The notes beneath the pieces were generated by a model. That model did no database searches. It had not been told where the DNA came from and saw only the letters and a program-made list of their open reading frames with translations. From positions 1 to 64,000 of the forward strand of contig DATMAB010000013.1 of assembly GCA_035573675.1 (NCBI GenBank): 64,000 bases of DNA. The letters run 5' to 3'. The DNA is from Terriglobales bacterium. Its GTDB lineage: Bacteria; Acidobacteriota; Terriglobia; Terriglobales; Acidobacteriaceae. The translations under genes and the position numbers were made by a program. Positions 52,340 through 62,900 of the stretch are shown in pieces (positions within the stretch are counted from its first letter, which is position 1; each line of letters opens with the position of its first letter).

Positions 52340-52388
52340 GCAGTTTCCTGCTGAACTTATCTCGGTGCCTCCGTGTCTCTGTGGTGAG
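52309..52388. repeat. Inverted repeat, CACAGAGGCACAGAGG family
   Basis: CACCACTGAGTCACAGAGGC followed by ACAGAGGA (52309-52336) pairs with TCGGTGCCTCCGTGTCTCTG then TGGTGAGG (52361-52388). The left arm overlaps the 3' end of the phosphatase gene, including its stop. Confidence 0.75.
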
Positions 52389-52421
52389 GTCTTTCTTTGA
52401 GCAGCTTGGGGCGGGACAGGC

Positions 52422-53030
52422 GTGAATAACACCTTCGGGCTCACACGCGCTGAGCTGCGCACCTTCCGCTCCTTCAAGACGCCCGCCGGCGTGCAGCGCT
52501 TCCTCGATTCCCTTCCCTATCACCTGGCCATGACCTGCTGGTCGCCGCGGCGCGTGCTCCGTGAGCGCACCGTGCATTGCCTGGAAGGCGCCATCTTCGC
52601 AGCCGCCGCGTTGCGCGTGCTGGGCTTCCCGCCGCTGCTCGTGGATCTTGAAGCCGAGCAGGATACCGACCACGTGCTGGCCGTTTTCCAGGTCCGCGGG
52701 CACTGGGGCGCAGTGGCCGCATCGAACTTCGCCTCCTGCCGCTACCGCGAGCCCGTGTACCGCACGCTGCGCGAGCTGGCCATGAGCTACTTCAATTCCT
52801 ATTTCAACCTCCGCCGCGAACGCACCCTGCGCAACTTCTCACGCCCGGTCAACCTCAAGCGCTTCGACCACCTGAACTGGATGACCTCGGAGAAGGACGT
52901 CTGGTTCATCCCCAACTACCTCTGCGACATCTCCCACACGCCTCTGCTCAAACCGTGGATGAAGAAGCGCCTGACGCGCCTCGACGAGCGCAGCTACAAG
53001 GCCGACCTGGTGGGACACCGCTGGAAATAA
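52422..53030 (+). CDS. Transglutaminase-like fold protein (candidate)
   Basis: 202 aa. Residues 50-105 have a transglutaminase-like pattern: a cysteine at 53 after TVH in VHCLEGAIFAAAALRVLGFP, a histidine at 84 in DTDHVLAVF, and a following polar stretch GAVAASN near 97-102 that could hold the third residue. This is typical of bacterial transglutaminase-like cysteine peptidases. No signal peptide is seen, so it is cytoplasmic. The C-terminal part (about 110-200) is basic. Start is GTG without a strong ribosome site. Call is moderate. Confidence 0.5.
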   Translation: MNNTFGLTRAELRTFRSFKTPAGVQRFLDSLPYHLAMTCWSPRRVLRERTVHCLEGAIFAAAALRVLGFPPLLVDLEAEQDTDHVLAVFQVRGHWGAVAASNFASCRYREPVYRTLRELAMSYFNSYFNLRRERTLRNFSRPVNLKRFDHLNWMTSEKDVWFIPNYLCDISHTPLLKPWMKKRLTRLDERSYKADLVGHRWK

Positions 53031-53091
53031 TCCCGCCGCGGATTCACTCGGATAGTGGCGGATTGGGGAGATCTGACCAAGTAGTAGATTG

Positions 53092-53412
53092 TCAGCGGGT
53101 CATGTTGTCATCTTCCTCGTGGAAAGTGGACTTGGCGATCTGCAGGGACCAGAGCAGCAGGGACGCAGTGCGCGGGTCGAGGGACTGCTCCGTCAGGGCG
53201 CGGGCGACCTGCATGGCGGCGCAGGCCACGGCCTCGTCGTCGCGGAGGGCGGGCAGGAGGCCGTTTTGCTGCGGATATCGGGCCCGAAGGTGGGCGAAAC
53301 AGAGCCTTTTCCCCTTGATGGCGGGCGAGCCGCAACGGCGGCCATCGACCAGGAAGTGGTTGCAGCGCAGCGCCTTACGGGCCAGTTCAAGTTTGGCCAG
53401 AGGGTCGTTCAT
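53092..53412 (-). CDS. 106-aa Cys/His zinc-binding-like protein
   Basis: From ATG 53412 (GGGAAGGGGG upstream). Cys17, Cys27, Cys38 and His41 in CNHFLVDGRRCGSPAIKG and LCFAH make a likely single-zinc site of C-x9-C-x10-C-x2-H type. The rest is helical. This family is, as far as I recall, common and often repeated in Acidobacteriota without known function. A promoter with TATAAC and TTGTGA lies about 110 nt upstream in an AT-rich island. It lies between repeats, and the 5' extension to 53436 is less likely. Confidence 0.7.
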   Translation of the reverse strand: MNDPLAKLELARKALRCNHFLVDGRRCGSPAIKGKRLCFAHLRARYPQQNGLLPALRDDEAVACAAMQVARALTEQSLDPRTASLLLWSLQIAKSTFHEEDDNMTR

Positions 53413-53523
53413 GGATGCCCCCTTCCCCCTACCCAACTAATGGAATCAACGAGTTAGGGTGGCAAAGTCCCGGATGATCCCCGGAAACAAAGGAGTTAGA
53501 GGTAAGTTCCCCGCAAATAAGTA

Positions 53524-53552
53524 GTTATATTCTCATAGTCAATACTTCACAA
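53524..53552 (-). promoter_or_regulatory. Sigma70-type promoter for the Cys/His protein
   Basis: On the minus strand TTGTGA (53547-53552), 17 nt, TATAAC (53524-53529), in an AT-rich island. It points to the 106-aa gene with a leader of about 105 nt. It is one of the best-spaced -35/-10 pairs in this window. Confidence 0.5.
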
Positions 53553-53820
53553 AGCATATGACAATTAGATGCAGATGTCAAGGGGAAAGTTGCGGGAGAC
53601 GGACAAGGATCTCTTAGCGCCGAGAGAGCGGAGGACCGCAAGAACGCAGTATTCCCACGGCCGAAAGCCGTGGGCGACGATGCGGCCCCTTTCAGGCGCT
53701 GGGATAGGGGCTAAGGGCGGGCGCCCGCGCGACAACCGGCGAGAACGGCGGCGCTACTTGAGATGACAAGGTTCACCGATGACCACATGACCAGATTCCT
53801 CCGTGCCTCTGTGGTGAATC

Positions 53821-53826
53821 TATAAT
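53821..53826 (+). promoter_or_regulatory. -10 hexamer candidate for uvrB
   Basis: Perfect TATAAT, 11 nt before the ATG at 53838. Directly follows a CACAGAG-family repeat arm. No clear -35. Confidence 0.35.
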
Positions 53827-53837
53827 CAAGTGTTCCG

Positions 53838-55829
<1,992 letters not shown>

Positions 55830-55848
55830 GGGTCTGTCTTGTCATTCC

Positions 55849-56288
55849 GAGCGCAGCGAGGAATCCCTATGTGCGCGAAAGAGTACCGGGTGTAAACCGA
55901 GACGGAATATCAGGCAATAGGGATTCCTCGCCCGCCGAGGCGGGCTCGGAATGACAAAGGAGAACAAGCGATAACCAGAAAAGATCAAGCGGTGCGGCTT
56001 CTTGCTCTCCCGTTATTGCTAACTGGGAATAGCGGTCCCTCGCTGCGCTCGGGACTAAAGAAAAGCCAAGAGCTGGAAAACCAAGGGCGCCCTGCTCTCT
56101 CTACAGGGCGCCCTCTTTATTGCGTCGCTCCTCCCCTAAAGGTGCGGCGCAAAACCTGGGCCGGGGCTAAACCCCGACAATCTTGTCGTTGCCTTTCGAC
56201 ACGGTTGCAAGTCGTGCCCTGCTGCTCTCCCCCTATTCCGTGGACAGGGTAGGGATCCCTCGCTACGCTCGGGATTACAAAGCGAGAT
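55849..56288. repeat. Gene-free repeat block between uvrB and the chemosensory operon
   Basis: TGTCATTCCGAGCGCAGCG followed by AGGAATCCCTAT (55849-55870) pairs with ATAGGGATTCCTCGCCCGCC and TCGGAATGACA at 55918-55957. Further copies of CCCTCGCTGCGCTCGGGA at 56036-56055 and CCCTCGCTACGCTCGGGAT at 56256-56276. A terminator-like hairpin lies at 56084-56121. No gene seen. Confidence 0.6.
56084..56121. terminator. Terminator-like hairpin
   Basis: AGGGCGCCCT (56084-56093) and AGGGCGCCCT (56105-56114) with an 11-nt loop, followed by CTTTATT. It lies between convergent genes uvrB and the REC-coiled-coil gene. Both arms are self-palindromic. Confidence 0.5.
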
Positions 56289-57104
56289 CTATTCCCCTCC
56301 CTGCAACGTCTTGAAGTGCGCTTCCAGGGCGCGGGAGTACTCGCGCTCGGCTTCCAATTCAGCTTGCAACTTTCGGACCAAACCTTCGAGGCGCAGAATC
56401 TCCATGCGCAACCTAGCGACGTCGCCCGAAGCCGGCGCCGCAGCCGCCGCCCGCGGCGTAGCGGGCTGGGCCATAGGCGCGGTTGCGCGCGGCGCAGGCG
56501 CGGCTGGAGCATATGACAGCTGCGCCGTCGCGGCTGGCGAAGCCGCGCTTCTTGCCGAGGCCGGCTGCTTCCCGTTGCCGCCATTGGTTCCGTTGCCGGG
56601 CTGCCCGGAGAAGATGCTGCTCAGCGCGGCGTTGGCGGCCACGGCCGAAACCGGCTGGGGCGCGGGCGCCGCCGGATGCAGCAGATGCTTCACGCGCGTG
56701 ATCAGATCCTGCGGCTGGAACGGTTTGCGAATCAGTTCATCCGCCTTCACGGCAAACGCTTTTTCCGCCACTGCTTTGTTAACAACCCCGCTCATCAAGA
56801 TCACGGGAGTTTTGCTCAGGGCGGGGTGATTCCGGATGTGCTCGCACACTTCGTAGCCGTCCTTGTCGGGCATGATGACATCGGAGATGACGACATCGGG
56901 ATGCGTCTGCTCGATCTGGGCGAAGGCGCTGGCCGCGTCGTGGCAGGCGATGACCTGGATGTTCTCGCGGCGGAAAGCGACCTTGATGACCTCGCGCATG
57001 GTGGCGCTGTCATCAATGAAAAGGACGGTGGGCGTCTCCGCGGCGACGGATTCGCGCGGCGGAGTTCCCTGCATCCCGGCAAAGGTGGAAGCGAAGTCGC
57101 TCAT
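56289..57104 (-). CDS. Response regulator with C-terminal coiled coil
   Basis: 271 aa. Receiver domain at about 24-140 with acidic pair DD at 31-32, phospho-acceptor Asp75 in VVISDVIMP, Ser in ILMSGVV and Lys in IRKPFQ. Next a long Pro/Ala-rich linker (about 143-215) and a coiled coil (about 220-268, RLRMEILRLEGLVRKLQAELEAER). It is the last gene of the chemosensory operon; its ATG overlaps the stop of the previous gene (ATGA). It could act as an output scaffold or phosphate sink for the CheA kinase. Confidence 0.85.
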   Translation of the reverse strand: MSDFASTFAGMQGTPPRESVAAETPTVLFIDDSATMREVIKVAFRRENIQVIACHDAASAFAQIEQTHPDVVISDVIMPDKDGYEVCEHIRNHPALSKTPVILMSGVVNKAVAEKAFAVKADELIRKPFQPQDLITRVKHLLHPAAPAPQPVSAVAANAALSSIFSGQPGNGTNGGNGKQPASARSAASPAATAQLSYAPAAPAPRATAPMAQPATPRAAAAAPASGDVARLRMEILRLEGLVRKLQAELEAEREYSRALEAHFKTLQGGE

Positions 57105-57880
57105 TGGGCGCCTCCTGTGGCGGCGCCCTGCTGGTCTTCATCGACCTCGCGCAGGGCGTCGAGCATGAGCTCGGTAGCCGACTTGAGCACGGTGCGAGTG
57201 CCGGCCGTGGCTCCCGGAACGAACTTGTAGACGCCATCGGCGCCGCCGTTGCAGTTCTTGACGATGAAGACGACGGCGTCGTCGCCGACCATCTCGCCGA
57301 CCTCGGCATGGCTGATCTCGCCGCCATCGATGAAGAGCACACCATCGGTGGAACCGGCGTTGATGTGCAGGGCGCCGGTCTGACGCGAGTGCATGAGCAT
57401 CTGCACCACGCCCGGAAGGTCGAGATGCTGCAGGTTGCCGCTGAGCGCGGTCTCGGTCTGCTCCAGCATCTGCGTCGGCTGGAAACCCTCGTGATGGCTG
57501 CGCAGGAAGGCGCGGACGTGGCTGGCGATGGTCTCCGGGCCCAGGCGGCGATCGACGTAGTCGTCGCACCCGGCGCGGAAAGCTTCCATCAGGGCCTGGT
57601 CGCCGCCGTCGCCCATGGCGATGATGGGAATGTTGGCCGTCTTCGCGTCGCCATTGAGGATGCGCGGAATCTCGTACGCGCCCAGCTCGCGCAGATTGGT
57701 GGCGCAGAGGATGGCCGTGGGCGGATTCCACTCCAGCATGGTCAGCGCGTACGCGGACTGGGTGCTGTGCACCACCTCCAGGCCCTCGTGCTTGAGAGCG
57801 TCCGAGAGGCGGCGCGCGAAGAACACGTTGCTGTCAATGAGCAGCACGCGGGGGGCGGTGTCGATGGCCGGGGTACTCAT
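57101..57880 (-). CDS. Degenerate receiver with DUF4388 domain
   Basis: 259 aa. The receiver-like N-terminal domain (about 10-130) lacks the usual phosphorylation site: the place of the Asp reads ILCATNLRELGAYE, and the acidic pair is ID plus S. It is probably not phosphorylated. The C-terminal domain (about 150-250) is DUF4388 (PATAN-like): NLQHLDLPGVVQMLMHSRQTGALHI and VLFIDGGEISHAEVG. Start ATG 57880 overlaps the stop of cheW (ATGA) and its own stop overlaps the next ATG. Pseudo-receiver plus DUF4388 suggests a protein-interaction role in chemosensory signalling or pilus-type output. Confidence 0.82.
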   Translation of the reverse strand: MSTPAIDTAPRVLLIDSNVFFARRLSDALKHEGLEVVHSTQSAYALTMLEWNPPTAILCATNLRELGAYEIPRILNGDAKTANIPIIAMGDGGDQALMEAFRAGCDDYVDRRLGPETIASHVRAFLRSHHEGFQPTQMLEQTETALSGNLQHLDLPGVVQMLMHSRQTGALHINAGSTDGVLFIDGGEISHAEVGEMVGDDAVVFIVKNCNGGADGVYKFVPGATAGTRTVLKSATELMLDALREVDEDQQGAATGGAQ

Positions 57881-58302
57881 CGCGATTCCTCCGTGGCGGC
57901 CAGCGCCTCCAGGTCGAGGACCTCCACCAGCTCTTCCTTCAACGGCAGCAAAGCGGTGACGTAGCTGGGAAGGCGGCCGGCGGGCGGGATCATGGCAAGA
58001 CTGGCGAGTTCGCACTCGCCGGAGACCGGGATGGCGGCGCTTTCGCTCGCGCCTTCGATCCAGCGGTTGGCGATCAGGTAGAAGCGGCGCGGCACGGCGG
58101 TTGGCGCCAGCACCTGAGCAATGTCGAACACCGGCAGGATGCGGCCGCGGCGCACCAGCACGCCGGCCAGCAGCGGCGTGGTATGCGGAAACTCCTGCAG
58201 TCGATCGGGACGCGCCAGTTCGCTCACCGTCTCCGCGGGCAGCGCGAAGCGCTTTTTCCCCAGCGGGAACAGGACGTATGACTTGTGCTCGGCCGGCCTC
58301 AT
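57877..58302 (-). CDS. cheW: CheW-like coupling protein 1
   Basis: 141 aa from ATG 58302, whose ATGA overlaps the stop of the preceding cheW gene. CheW-fold features: YVLFPLGKKRFALPAETVSEL, and HTTPLLAGVLVRRGRILPVFDIAQVL. It should join CheA to receptors. Two cheW genes in one operon suggest two receptor or array partners. The longer start at 58320 is less likely given the overlap. Confidence 0.88.
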   Translation of the reverse strand: MRPAEHKSYVLFPLGKKRFALPAETVSELARPDRLQEFPHTTPLLAGVLVRRGRILPVFDIAQVLAPTAVPRRFYLIANRWIEGASESAAIPVSGECELASLAMIPPAGRLPSYVTALLPLKEELVEVLDLEALAATEESR

Positions 58303-58805
58303 GCGGATGCCATCTCCCATTCGAGCGCGGAACCCAGCACCATCTGCTCCGCCTTGGTGAGGAAGGATTCCGGATTCACCACTGGAACCACCTGCTCGGC
58401 GATCAGGGCCAGGCCGCGGTACCAGCGACGCTCGTCACCGCGGAAGGCGCGCGGCAGGGCGCGCACGGAAACGATTTCGGTCATGCGATCCACGCCGGCG
58501 ACCAGCAGGGCCACGGGCATGTCGCGCAGCAGAAGGACGCGGTTGGGCGCCGCCTCGCCCGCACGGAAGTGGCGGGCCACATCCACCACGTACAGAGTGC
58601 GCGAGCCGCGCTCCAGCGTGTAACGGACCTTCGCCAGGTGGCCCTGGCCCGCAGGCAGTTCCAGCGGGCACAGGCCCTGGGTGGAGCGAATCTCATCCAC
58701 GGCCTGGGCCGCGATGGCAAAGGTGGCCGGGCCGACCGCGAACAGGATGACGGGTTCGCTGCGGCGCGAGCGCGAGCGACGCGTTTCCTTGTGCGCAATC
58801 CTCAC
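58299..58805 (-). CDS. cheW: CheW-like coupling protein 2
   Basis: 168 aa. GTG start at 58805 overlaps the cheB stop (GTGA). Features are ILFAVGPATFAIAAQAVDEIRS, LYVVDVARHF and the last LIAEQVVPVVNPESFL. It diverges strongly from the other cheW. The N-terminal 15 residues are basic and poorly conserved. Function is coupling of receptors to the kinase, or a dedicated partner for one of the two Hpt domains of CheA. Confidence 0.85.
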   Translation of the reverse strand: MRIAHKETRRSRSRRSEPVILFAVGPATFAIAAQAVDEIRSTQGLCPLELPAGQGHLAKVRYTLERGSRTLYVVDVARHFRAGEAAPNRVLLLRDMPVALLVAGVDRMTEIVSVRALPRAFRGDERRWYRGLALIAEQVVPVVNPESFLTKAEQMVLGSALEWEMASA

Positions 58806-59935
58806 AGCGCACCCACCTTCTGCGCGCCGAAGACGTAGAGCAGGCGTTTTTCGATGGCGGCGTAGATGTCGTCGAGCGGGGCCACCTGGTCCACGGCGCC
58901 GGTCTTGATGGCCTCGGCCGGCATGCCGAAGATGACGGAACTGGCCTCGTCCTGGGCGATGACGTGTCCGCCGGCCTGCTTGACGGCCAGGATGCCGCGC
59001 GAGCCGTCATTGCCCATGCCCGTCATCACCACACCCACGGTCAAGGGACCGGCGTGGGCGGCGGCGGTTTCCAGGGTGACGTCAGCGCACGGGCGGTAGC
59101 CGGAGATGCGCGGGCCATCGTCGAGCTGGATGCGGCCGGTGGCGGAAATCCGCATGTGATGCGTGCCGGGACAGATGTAAATGGTGCCAGGCTTGACGAT
59201 CTCGCCCGGCTCGGCTTCCTTGACGCGGATGGCGCAGGTTTCGGCGAGCTGCTGGCTGAACTGCGCCGTGAAGTTGCCGGGCATGTGCTGGGCCACCAGC
59301 ACCGCGCCGGGGAAATCCTTGGGGAACGCCGGGAAAAGCTTCATGAGCGTGGCGGGACCGCCGGTCGAGCAGGCGACGACCACGAGCGGAAAACGGCCGT
59401 TCGCGGCCGAGGCGGCGCTGGCGAAGCGTCCGGTCGAAACCGGAGGCTTGGGAGCGGGTTCGGTGCGGGGCGCAGAGGTGGCGATCTCCTGTCCCAGACG
59501 CGAGCGGGTGGCGGTGCGCACCACGCGCACCTTGGCGGCCAGGCGCAGCTTGCGGCACAGCTCTTCGCGGACCACGGTCATATCGAGATCGACGCCGCCG
59601 GAAGGCTTGGCGACGAAATCGATGGCGCCCAGCTCCAGCGCCTTGAGCGTGGGCTCGGCGCCTTCGCGCGACTCCGAACTGACGATGACAATGGGCCGCG
59701 GATTGGAGCCCATGATGAGCTCGGTGGCCTGCAAGCCATCCATGTGCGGCATGTTGATGTCCATGGTGATGACGTCGGGCTTGAGCGACTCGGCCTGGGA
59801 GACGGCGTCACGTCCGTCGCGGGCCTCGCCCACTACCATCAACTGCGGGTCGGCGTTGATCAGGCTGGTCAGAACCTTGCGCATGAAGGCCGAATCATCG
59901 ACGACCAGCACCCGGATTTTGCCCAGTCCCTGCAT
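58802..59935 (-). CDS. cheB: Chemotaxis protein-glutamate methylesterase CheB
   Basis: 377 aa. Receiver domain (about 7-130) with phospho-acceptor Asp59 in ITMDINMP; linker; methylesterase domain (about 180-370) with catalytic Ser190 in ACSTGGP, His217 in QHMPGNF and Asp310 in GMGNDG. It removes methyl groups from receptors in adaptation. Start is 2 nt after the cheA stop. Works against cheR in the same operon. Confidence 0.95.
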   Translation of the reverse strand: MQGLGKIRVLVVDDSAFMRKVLTSLINADPQLMVVGEARDGRDAVSQAESLKPDVITMDINMPHMDGLQATELIMGSNPRPIVIVSSESREGAEPTLKALELGAIDFVAKPSGGVDLDMTVVREELCRKLRLAAKVRVVRTATRSRLGQEIATSAPRTEPAPKPPVSTGRFASAASAANGRFPLVVVACSTGGPATLMKLFPAFPKDFPGAVLVAQHMPGNFTAQFSQQLAETCAIRVKEAEPGEIVKPGTIYICPGTHHMRISATGRIQLDDGPRISGYRPCADVTLETAAAHAGPLTVGVVMTGMGNDGSRGILAVKQAGGHVIAQDEASSVIFGMPAEAIKTGAVDQVAPLDDIYAAIEKRLLYVFGAQKVGAL

Positions 59936-59937
59936 GA

Positions 59938-62900
59938 CTACGACAGAACCTCCACGGCGGGGGAGGCGGACTTCTGCCCGGGCCCGATGAGGCGCCCGAC
60001 CTCCGCCAGGAGCACATCCTCCTGCACCGGCTTGGTGAGGAAGGCGACGGCCCCTTCCTTGAGGGCGCGGTCGCGATGCTTGGCGCCCGCGCGGGAAGTG
60101 ACCACCATCACGGGCAGGGCGGCGGTGGCGGCATCCTGGCGCAGGTGCGCCATGAGTTCGTATCCATTCGTGCGAGGCATCTCGAGATCGGTCACGACCA
60201 GGTCGCAGCGTGACTGGGTGACGATCTCGAGAGCCTCCAGTCCATCCGACGCGAGCCGCACGCGGTAGCCGGCTTTTTCCAGCATCCGGCCCACGAACTT
60301 GCGCACGCTGATGGAATCGTCGGCGAGCACCACCACCTTGTCCTGGGGAACGGCGTCCACGACGGCGGCGGGCAGGGTGCCGGCGGCCACGGCCGCCGCG
60401 CCCGGCGCGAACACGCGGGCTACCGTGGCGGCGGCCATCAGCGGCCGGCGCTCGATGCCTTCGCCCGCCACCAGACGGTTCACGTCGATGAGCAGGATCA
60501 GGCTGCCGTCGGGCGCGATGGTGGCTCCGGGGAACAGCTTGGCGTTTCGCAGGTACTCGCCCAAACTTTTGATAACAATCTCGTCCTTGCGCAGGACTTC
60601 CTCGACCACGATGCCCACCTGGCGGCCGCCGACGTTCACGATGACCATGCGGTACCAGCCGTTGACCGGCTCGACGGGCTCCAGGCCCAGTTGCTGGTCG
60701 AGGCGGACGATCTCCGTGACCACGTCGCGCACGCGGGTGAGCAGCTTCCCTCCCACTTCCTCGATGTCGGATTGATTCAGGCGGCGGATCTCTTCCACGA
60801 ACGCCAGCGGCAAGGCGAAGCTGTGCGCGCCGCAGCGCACGAACAGCGCCTGGGAGATGATGAGCGTGAGCGGTACCTTCAGGGTGAAGCGGGTGCCACG
60901 GCCCAACTGGGTGTCGATCTCGACTTCGCCGTTGAGCGCCGCCAGGTTAGCGCGCACCACGTCCAGGCCGACGCCGCGTCCGGCAAGTTCGGTCTTGCGC
61001 GGCGCGGTGGAGAAACCGGGGTGGAACAGGAACTCCAGCAGGTCGTGCTCCGCCATGGAAGCCGCATCCTCGGGCGTGACCAGGCTGGCTTCGACGGCGG
61101 TGTTGCGGACTTTTTCGTAATCGATGCCACGGCCGTCGTCCTCGACCTCGATGTAGACGTGGTTCCCGCGATGGTAGGCGCGCACCGCGACCGTGCCGGC
61201 GTCGGGCTTGCCCGCCAGATAGCGGTCTTCCGAGCGCTCCAGGCCGTGGGCCACCGCGTTGCGCACCAGGTGGATGAGCGGATCGGAGATCTGCTGGATG
61301 ATGTTGTTGTCGAGTTCGGTTTCCGCGCCCGCCAGCTGCAGGTCCACCTGCTTGCCGGCGGCCTTGGCGGCGTCGCGCACCGTGCGCGAAATGCGCGTGT
61401 AGAGGTTGCCGATGGGCACCATGCGCGCCTGGGTGATCTCGTCCTGCAGGCGGTGGGCCAGCTTGCTGAACTCGTCGATGTCGGTATCCACGCGGCGCAC
61501 GAAGCCGTCGAGCTGCGTGAGCACCTCGGTGATATCGGCCGAAATCTCGGTCAGCGAGCGGGAAAGGATGTTGAAGTCGTCGTAGCGGTCCATCTCCAGC
61601 TCGGTGAATTCGGCGGGACCGTCATCGAGCGCGTGGGAATAGCCGGAAAGAGCGGCGCGATAGAGCTGGGGGTTGAAGGGCGCAGGACTGGAGCCGGGCA
61701 GCCGGCTGAACTCGTGCTTTTCCGTGAACTCGGATACCTTCTCCGACATGCGGGCCTTGGAAAAGTTCAGGACGTCGGCCAAACGCTCCAGTTCGGCGAC
61801 GCGGCCCATCATGCGGGTGCGGTTAATCACCAGCTCGCCGACCGCGTTCATCATGCGGTCCAGGCGTTCCAGCGCAATGCGCACCGACCGGGACTGTGGC
61901 ATGGCCGCCAGTTCCTTCTTGCCCGCCAGAACAGGCTCGGCTTCCGCTTCTGCCGGAGGGACTTCGACGACAGACTCCGCAGGCAGCGACTCAATGGCCG
62001 TAACCGGCGGCGCGCTTCCCTGTTCGACTACGTCTTCCTCGGCGCCGGAACCGCTTTCCAACGGGAAGGCCGGGGCGGAGTCGTCCTGCTCGGGAGCCAG
62101 CCGGGCGATGCGCGCGAGCAAGGACTTCACCGCCGGCTGCAGCGTGGCTTCGTCCGGCCACTGGCGATAGAGGAATTTCTTGAGGGTATCCACCGCCTCC
62201 AGGCAGATATCGACGATCTCGGCGCTGGGGCCGAGTTCGCCGTCGCGCAGGCGTCCTACCAGATCTTCGGCGCGATGCGCCACACGGGCGATGCGGTGCA
62301 GGCCAACCTGTGCCGCCGAACCTTTCACCGTGTGGATCGCGCGGAACAGCCGGTGGATGTCTTCCGCGTTGGGATTCGCTTCCAGGGCGAGCAGGCACTC
62401 AGTCACCACCTGCAGGTGCTCTTCCGCCTCCGGAACGAAGAATTCGAGGATCTCGTCGGGCACCTCGCCATCCGGAGGCAAATCCTCGAAGCCGGCGACG
62501 GCGGCCGGCGTACCGGACTCTTGCGCAGCAGGCGCCGGCTCGCCGGCTTCGCTCGCAACCGGTTCCGACCACGATTCAGCGGCGTTCGCCTGGAAGGCGA
62601 AAGGAAACTTCTGCTTGAAGGCGGCGATCTCTTCTTCCGCCTCGACGGCGTCGTTGCTGATGAAGAGCAGGTCCGACTCCAGGACGGAGACGGCTTCGGA
62701 GATGAACTCCACCAGCGGAGCGGCGGCCTCCGGCGTGACGGAGGCGTTCATGGCGTACTGGAAAATGTGGGCCAGCTTGCCTGCAACTTCCGAGAAGTGC
62801 GGGTAGCCGTACATGGCGGAAGCGCCGGCCAAGGTGTGGGCCGCGGCATGGAGGCGCTCCATGTCGCTGGCCGACGGGTACGGGTCCTGCAGGATGCCGG

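Larger units (their letters stand above)
53413..53837. other. Gene-free gap with AT-rich island and repeats
   Basis: About 425 nt. An AT-rich patch (about 53515-53575) contrasts with the GC-rich surroundings and holds a minus-strand promoter. Then a hairpin CCCACGGccgaaaGCCGTGGG at about 53655-53675, TCATCTGG-type sequence at 53764-53797, and a CACAGAG-family arm at 53798-53820. A small open frame at 53569-53766 seems to be repeat-derived and I do not call it. Confidence 0.55.

Noticed and set aside
53569-53766. 65-codon plus-strand frame in the gap before uvrB
   Set aside because: Its sequence is made of the hairpin and repeat DNA, with no ribosome site or conserved look.
56084-56114. Phage or integrative element attachment site
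   Set aside because: The AGGGCGCCCT pair is a simple hairpin with no integrase or tRNA next to it; it is better read as a terminator.
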